8,404 bases of DNA from Verrucomicrobiia bacterium (GTDB lineage: Bacteria; Verrucomicrobiota; Verrucomicrobiia; JABWAM01): contig JABWAM010000100.1 of assembly GCA_013360985.1 (NCBI GenBank), forward strand, positions 1-8,404, given 5' to 3'. This document shows, in pieces, positions 6,076-8,404 of this stretch. How positions within the stretch are numbered: the stretch's first letter is position 1; each line of letters begins with the position of its first letter. The position numbers were made by a program, and so were the translations under genes. The notes below the pieces were generated by a model. It did not search any database and had not been told where the DNA came from. It worked only from the letters and a program-made list of their open reading frames with translations.

Positions 6076-7238
6076 AGCGCGCGCTCTTCGGCGCGGCGAA
6101 CTATTGGACGTCGCCCTTCCAAGTGGGAAGCCACGCCTGGGCGCGTCTGTTCGCCGCGAACGGCTGGAAGGTGTTTCATGCTTCCGACCCGTTGACGCCG
6201 TGGCATTTCTTCGCGCGCGGCGCGCGCGCGGCGGCGGCCGCGCGGTTCACGTCATGGCGGCGGCCGATCCAAGAGGGCGAGGTCCGTTCCTGGACCCCTC
6301 TGGCCTGGGCGGCGCCGCATCCCGCGCCCCTCATGCGTTCCGCCTGGATGCTGCGAAACTGGCATCGTCTCGCATTCCCTTCGCCGGTCGGGCGCGCTGC
6401 CTCCGCCGGCTTCGGCGCGCCTGATCTCCTCTGGCTGGACAGCGTGCGCCACGCCGCCTGGGGTCAATGTCTCCAGCCGAGGCGAACGATCCTTCGCGTC
6501 GCGGACTGGAGCGCGGGATTCGGCGCGGCGACTGCCGCTGCGCTCGATCTCGAGCGGCGCCTGGTGGCGGAAGCCGACCTCGTGATCGCGACTGCGGCGA
6601 CGCTCGCCGAACGCCTGAGCGCCTGGCGCGAAGGACGCCCGCTCGCGGTGATCCGCAACGGAGTGGACCTTGCGTTTTGGCAAGAAGCCGTCGCGCCTCC
6701 GGACGAATACCGCGCGATTCCCGAGCCTCGAATCGTTTATGTGGGGGCGATCGACGAGTGGTTCGACGCCGAACTCATCGGGCGACTCGCCGCCGCGTTG
6801 CCAGCCTTTTCGTTCGTCATGATCGGTCCGGTGCGCAAAGCCGCGCCGTCGTCGCGTCCCAATCTCCACTGGCTCGGCGCGCGGCCTCGCGCGCACGCGC
6901 GACGTTACGTGCGCCACGCGCAAGTCGGCATCATCCCATTCGCGCGAAACGAGCTCGTGGACCACGTCTGCCCCCTCAAGCTCTACGAATACATGGCCGC
7001 CGGCCTGCCCGTCGTCGCGACGCGCTGGACGGAGCTTGAAGCGATGGCGTCGCCCGCGCGTTTGGCCTCGCGCGACGACGAATGGATCTCCGCGCTTCGT
7101 GACGCCTGCCGGGCAGATGACCGCGCGCGCGAACGCGCGTACGCGGAGGCCAACTCTTGGCCTGCGCGCTGGGCGGCGCTGCAGTCGGCCGCCGAATGGA
7201 TGCGAGCCTCCGCGTCTTTCGCAACTTCCCAGTGGTGA
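6072..7238 (+). CDS. Glycosyltransferase, GT4/TuaH-like
   Basis: This 388-residue protein has a GT-B fold by pattern. The N-terminal acceptor domain begins RALFGAANYWTSPFQVGSHAW. The C-terminal donor half carries VIRNGVDLAFW (193-203), IVYVGAIDEWFDAELI (221-236), FVMIGP (248-253), VGIIPF (285-290) and LKLYEYMAAGLPVVAT (302-317), with Glu306 at the place of the conserved sugar-nucleotide contact. The G-x-I-x-x-W-F-D plus G-I-I-P-F combination recalls TuaH-like surface-polysaccharide transferases; the sugar is unknown. I chose GTG at 6072 as the start. It overlaps the GT9 stop (GTGA), and GGAGG lies seven bases upstream (6060-6064), the only strong Shine-Dalgarno in the right-hand block. The open frame extends upstream to 6015 within the GT9 gene, but that stretch is antisensical to family alignment. 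It is the last gene of the pair, ending at a hairpin before a convergent gene. Confidence 0.85.
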   Translation: MKRALFGAANYWTSPFQVGSHAWARLFAANGWKVFHASDPLTPWHFFARGARAAAAARFTSWRRPIQEGEVRSWTPLAWAAPHPAPLMRSAWMLRNWHRLAFPSPVGRAASAGFGAPDLLWLDSVRHAAWGQCLQPRRTILRVADWSAGFGAATAAALDLERRLVAEADLVIATAATLAERLSAWREGRPLAVIRNGVDLAFWQEAVAPPDEYRAIPEPRIVYVGAIDEWFDAELIGRLAAALPAFSFVMIGPVRKAAPSSRPNLHWLGARPRAHARRYVRHAQVGIIPFARNELVDHVCPLKLYEYMAAGLPVVATRWTELEAMASPARLASRDDEWISALRDACRADDRARERAYAEANSWPARWAALQSAAEWMRASASFATSQW

Positions 7239-7252
7239 AAAACGCGTTCCGT

Positions 7253-7280
7253 CCTCCTGCCTCTTGGATGAGGCGGGAGG
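7253..7280. terminator. Hairpin between convergent genes, possible bidirectional terminator
   Basis: CCTCCTGCCTC (7253-7263) pairs with GAGGCGGGAGG (7270-7280): 11 pairs including one G-T wobble, with a 6-base loop. It lies between the GT4-like stop (7238) and the stop of the small basic gene (7292). There is no T-run right after it on the plus strand. On the minus strand a run of five T follows about 10 bases beyond the stem (plus 7238-7242), so it may act better for the minus-strand transcript. Confidence 0.4.
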
Positions 7281-7291
7281 CGAGGCGCGGA

Positions 7292-7684
7292 TCAAGCCTG
7301 CTTTGCCTTATTCGCCCGATACTCCGCCCAGCGGCGCTTCAGGCTCGCGCGGATGCGCGCGCGGCCTTCGGGGCTCAGGTGACGCTTCTTGCGGGGGGTC
7401 GCTTGGGCCTTTCCCTCCTTCGCGCCGTGCTTCGCGCGCCAGGCGGCCCAGCGAGCCTTCTGGGCGCGGGAGATGGAGGCGCGCGCTTTCGCGCTCATCG
7501 CGCGACGACGGCGGCCCGCCGGCGTCTTGAGTCCGCTCACGCGGACGCCGAGGCTCCCAAGGATCCGGGAAACGTCGGCGAGTTTGGCGCGGATGTCTTC
7601 CGCTTCTTTCTGATGGCGAGCGGCCAAAGATTCCGATGTATGAAGTTGTGATTGAAGTTTACGAAGAAGGTGAATTAAGTTCAT
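7292..7684 (-). CDS. Small, very basic protein with two tandem R/K-rich motifs (NUMOD3-like), function unknown
   Basis: This 130-residue protein is strongly positive. Residues 1-45 (MNLIHLLRKLQSQLHTSESL onward) look like an amphipathic helix or coiled coil. Two copies of a ~29-residue unit follow. Copy 1 at about 57-86 has RRRRAMSAKARASIS then QKARWAAWRA. Copy 2 at about 97-125 has RKKRHLSPEGRARIR then LKRRWAEYRA. The shared core is R-x-x-S-x-x-x-R-A-x-I-x-x-x-x-x-x-R-W-A-x-x-R-A. The motif resembles NUMOD3, a DNA-binding repeat of some homing nucleases, and small basic proteins I recall from Verrucomicrobiota-like genomes; neither link was tested. Binding to DNA or RNA is a reasonable inference from charge and repeats. 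The first ~20 codons are AT-rich compared with the GC-rich remainder. The ATG at 7684 has only a weak GAAG upstream. It converges on the GT4-like gene across a hairpin. Confidence 0.6.
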   Translation of the reverse strand: MNLIHLLRKLQSQLHTSESLAARHQKEAEDIRAKLADVSRILGSLGVRVSGLKTPAGRRRRAMSAKARASISRAQKARWAAWRAKHGAKEGKAQATPRKKRHLSPEGRARIRASLKRRWAEYRANKAKQA

Positions 7685-7932
7685 GTCTTCATAGACTTAC
7701 ATCAAATTTCTTACCTTGCAAGCATGGTTTTTATGGGTAACAACCTCATCTTACGACATTGAGAAAGAGCGTTCTTATCCGGAACTATGCGTTGCGTCTC
7801 GTCTGAACCCCTCATCTTGCCCTGCGAGAGGAGGGAAGCCGCGCTTGGGCGATCTCTTTCCTGAATGGTGAGCCCGGATTGGAATCCTATCGGACGGCGA
7901 TCTTCACCGCGCAACCCTCTGGGCGCGGACCA

Positions 7933-7979
7933 TTTTGGCCAGATCTCTCGTTGCCTCGGCGCCTTGGCTTCGGCCAAAA
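7933..7979. repeat. Inverted repeat with a nested, mutually exclusive UUCG hairpin
   Basis: TTTTGGCC (7933-7940) is a perfect inverted repeat of GGCCAAAA (7972-7979). The right arm can instead form a short hairpin, TTGGC (7964-7968) with GCCAA (7973-7977) closed by a TTCG loop with the favoured C-G closing pair. The two folds cannot form together. Confidence 0.45.
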
Positions 7980-8290
7980 CGGCCTCTCGCAGGCGGCAGT
8001 TTCGTTTTCAAACACGCGCTCAGAGAAGCGTGGAGCCAACCGAATCGTTGCGGCGGATGATCGCTTGGAGAGGAAGATCCTCCGATGTAAGTGGCGAATG
8101 GAGGCGCGATCAATCAACGCCACAGAGTTTTCAACGGCGCGGCGGGAATTGCTGTTGATCGCGGCGCAATGACGCAATCCATCTTTCAAGATGCGCGAAG
8201 GCCCCCAAATCCCCGCGTCAGGCGTGGAGGGGTCCATCCTCGGGCGGGGAACATGCGACGCCCTCGCAACATTTTGGACTCCAGCCGCTG

Positions 8291-8368
8291 CGGCGGCGCC
8301 CTCCTTCGCTTCGCGACCGAGCGGATTTTCTTCAAGCGCGAACCGCGGAAGGGAGGGCGAGGCCGCCG
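8291..8368. repeat. Long imperfect inverted repeat / 78-base hairpin
   Basis: Bases 8291-8307 pair with 8348-8368 over 17 base pairs, interrupted by a single bulged G at 8353 and a 3-base bulge at 8360-8362. An inner stem, TTCGCG (8310-8315) with CGCGAA (8337-8342), leaves a 21-base terminal loop. There is no T-run on either side, so it is not a standard terminator. It could be a structured RNA, a palindromic repeat of the REP or MITE kind, or the end of an element cut by the window edge. Confidence 0.5.
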
Positions 8369-8404
8369 GCCGAGCCGTCGCATCCTTCTGGTGAAGAGTC
8401 CGGA

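Larger units (their letters stand above)
7685..8404. other. About 720 bases without a convincing gene
   Basis: The first ~100 bases (7685-7790) are AT-rich against the rest of the window and probably hold the promoter of the small basic gene. A weak minus-strand pair is TTGCAA (7716-7721) and TAAGTC (plus 7694-7699) with 16 bases between. The motif CCTCATCTT occurs twice (7744-7752, 7810-7818). Beyond that, open frames of 65-116 codons exist on both strands, but they overlap each other, have poor starts and show no recognisable domain. Two structured patches are listed separately. No tRNA, RNase P, tmRNA or riboswitch core was recognised. It may be plain intergenic DNA, a decayed gene or an unrecognised RNA. 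Confidence 0.5.

Noticed and set aside
6252..7295. Minus-strand open frame of 347 codons opposite the GT4-like gene
   Set aside because: Antisense shadow; the plus strand carries all conserved GT4 motifs.
8180..8193. CATCTT/AAGATG palindrome
   Set aside because: Only a two-base loop would remain, so it would not fold as a hairpin; as a binding site it has no supporting context.
7887..8237. Minus-strand open frame of 116 codons in the gene-poor region
   Set aside because: No Shine-Dalgarno, no recognisable motif, and it overlaps other frames of similar quality on the opposite strand.
8385..8404. Sequence resembling the GAGGAAAGUCCGGG core of RNase P RNA at the right edge
   Set aside because: Only GAGTCCGGA is shared, and none of the other conserved RNase P segments could be seen before the window ends.
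1..8404. CRISPR array, tRNA/rRNA genes, insertion sequence or phage genes
   Set aside because: No regularly spaced direct repeats, tRNA T-loop signatures, transposase motifs (DDE or serine/tyrosine recombinase) or phage structural motifs were seen on either strand.

Overview
The window is high-GC, gene-dense bacterial DNA that appears to join two unrelated gene neighbourhoods near position 1411. To the left, on the minus strand, are a CoA-ester dehydrogenase lacking its N-terminus (361-1416) and, downstream of it, the first 113 codons of a 2-hydroxyacyl-CoA dehydratase / benzoyl-CoA reductase-type subunit (1-341). To the right, on the plus strand, is the C-terminal end of a GlcD-type FAD-linked oxidase, also lacking its N-terminus. 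The two genes meet head to head, and neither keeps the part that binds its cofactor. This is either a real rearrangement (for example an inversion breakpoint) or a chimeric assembly join, and it is the first thing to verify.

The right-hand block (about 1411-7238) reads as the chromosome of an LPS-bearing Gram-negative bacterium. The BamD-like protein with a conserved RPGxGW stretch after its signal segment, the lptE-bamD pair and the small basic repeat protein remind me of Verrucomicrobiota (PVC group). This is recognition from memory and was not tested. A plus-strand run carries the glcD remnant, a beta-hydroxyacid dehydrogenase overlapping it by 8 bases, and rsmE 3 bases further on. RsmE converges on a minus-strand pair, bamD then lptE, joined by an ATGA overlap. 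BamD diverges across only 42 bases from a plus-strand pair of glycosyltransferases, a GT9 heptosyltransferase-like gene and a GT4-like gene, coupled by a GTGA overlap.

The middle genes share a theme of outer-envelope building: LptE helps insert LPS, BamD-like proteins help insert outer-membrane proteins, and the two glycosyltransferases probably build LPS core or surface glycan. GlcD and the dehydrogenase suggest 2-hydroxyacid (glycolate/glyoxylate) metabolism, and RsmE modifies 16S rRNA.

The right end (7239-8404) holds a small, very basic protein with two tandem copies of a basic motif (7292-7684, minus) and then about 720 bases with no convincing gene. That stretch contains an AT-rich leader, mutually exclusive small stems (7933-7979) and a long imperfect hairpin (8291-8368). 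No tRNA, rRNA, CRISPR array, insertion sequence or obvious phage gene was seen. I did not find a clear new defence or mobile system. The best leads are the gene-gene junction, the 42-base divergent promoter with a possible leaderless start, the repeat protein and the structured terminal region.
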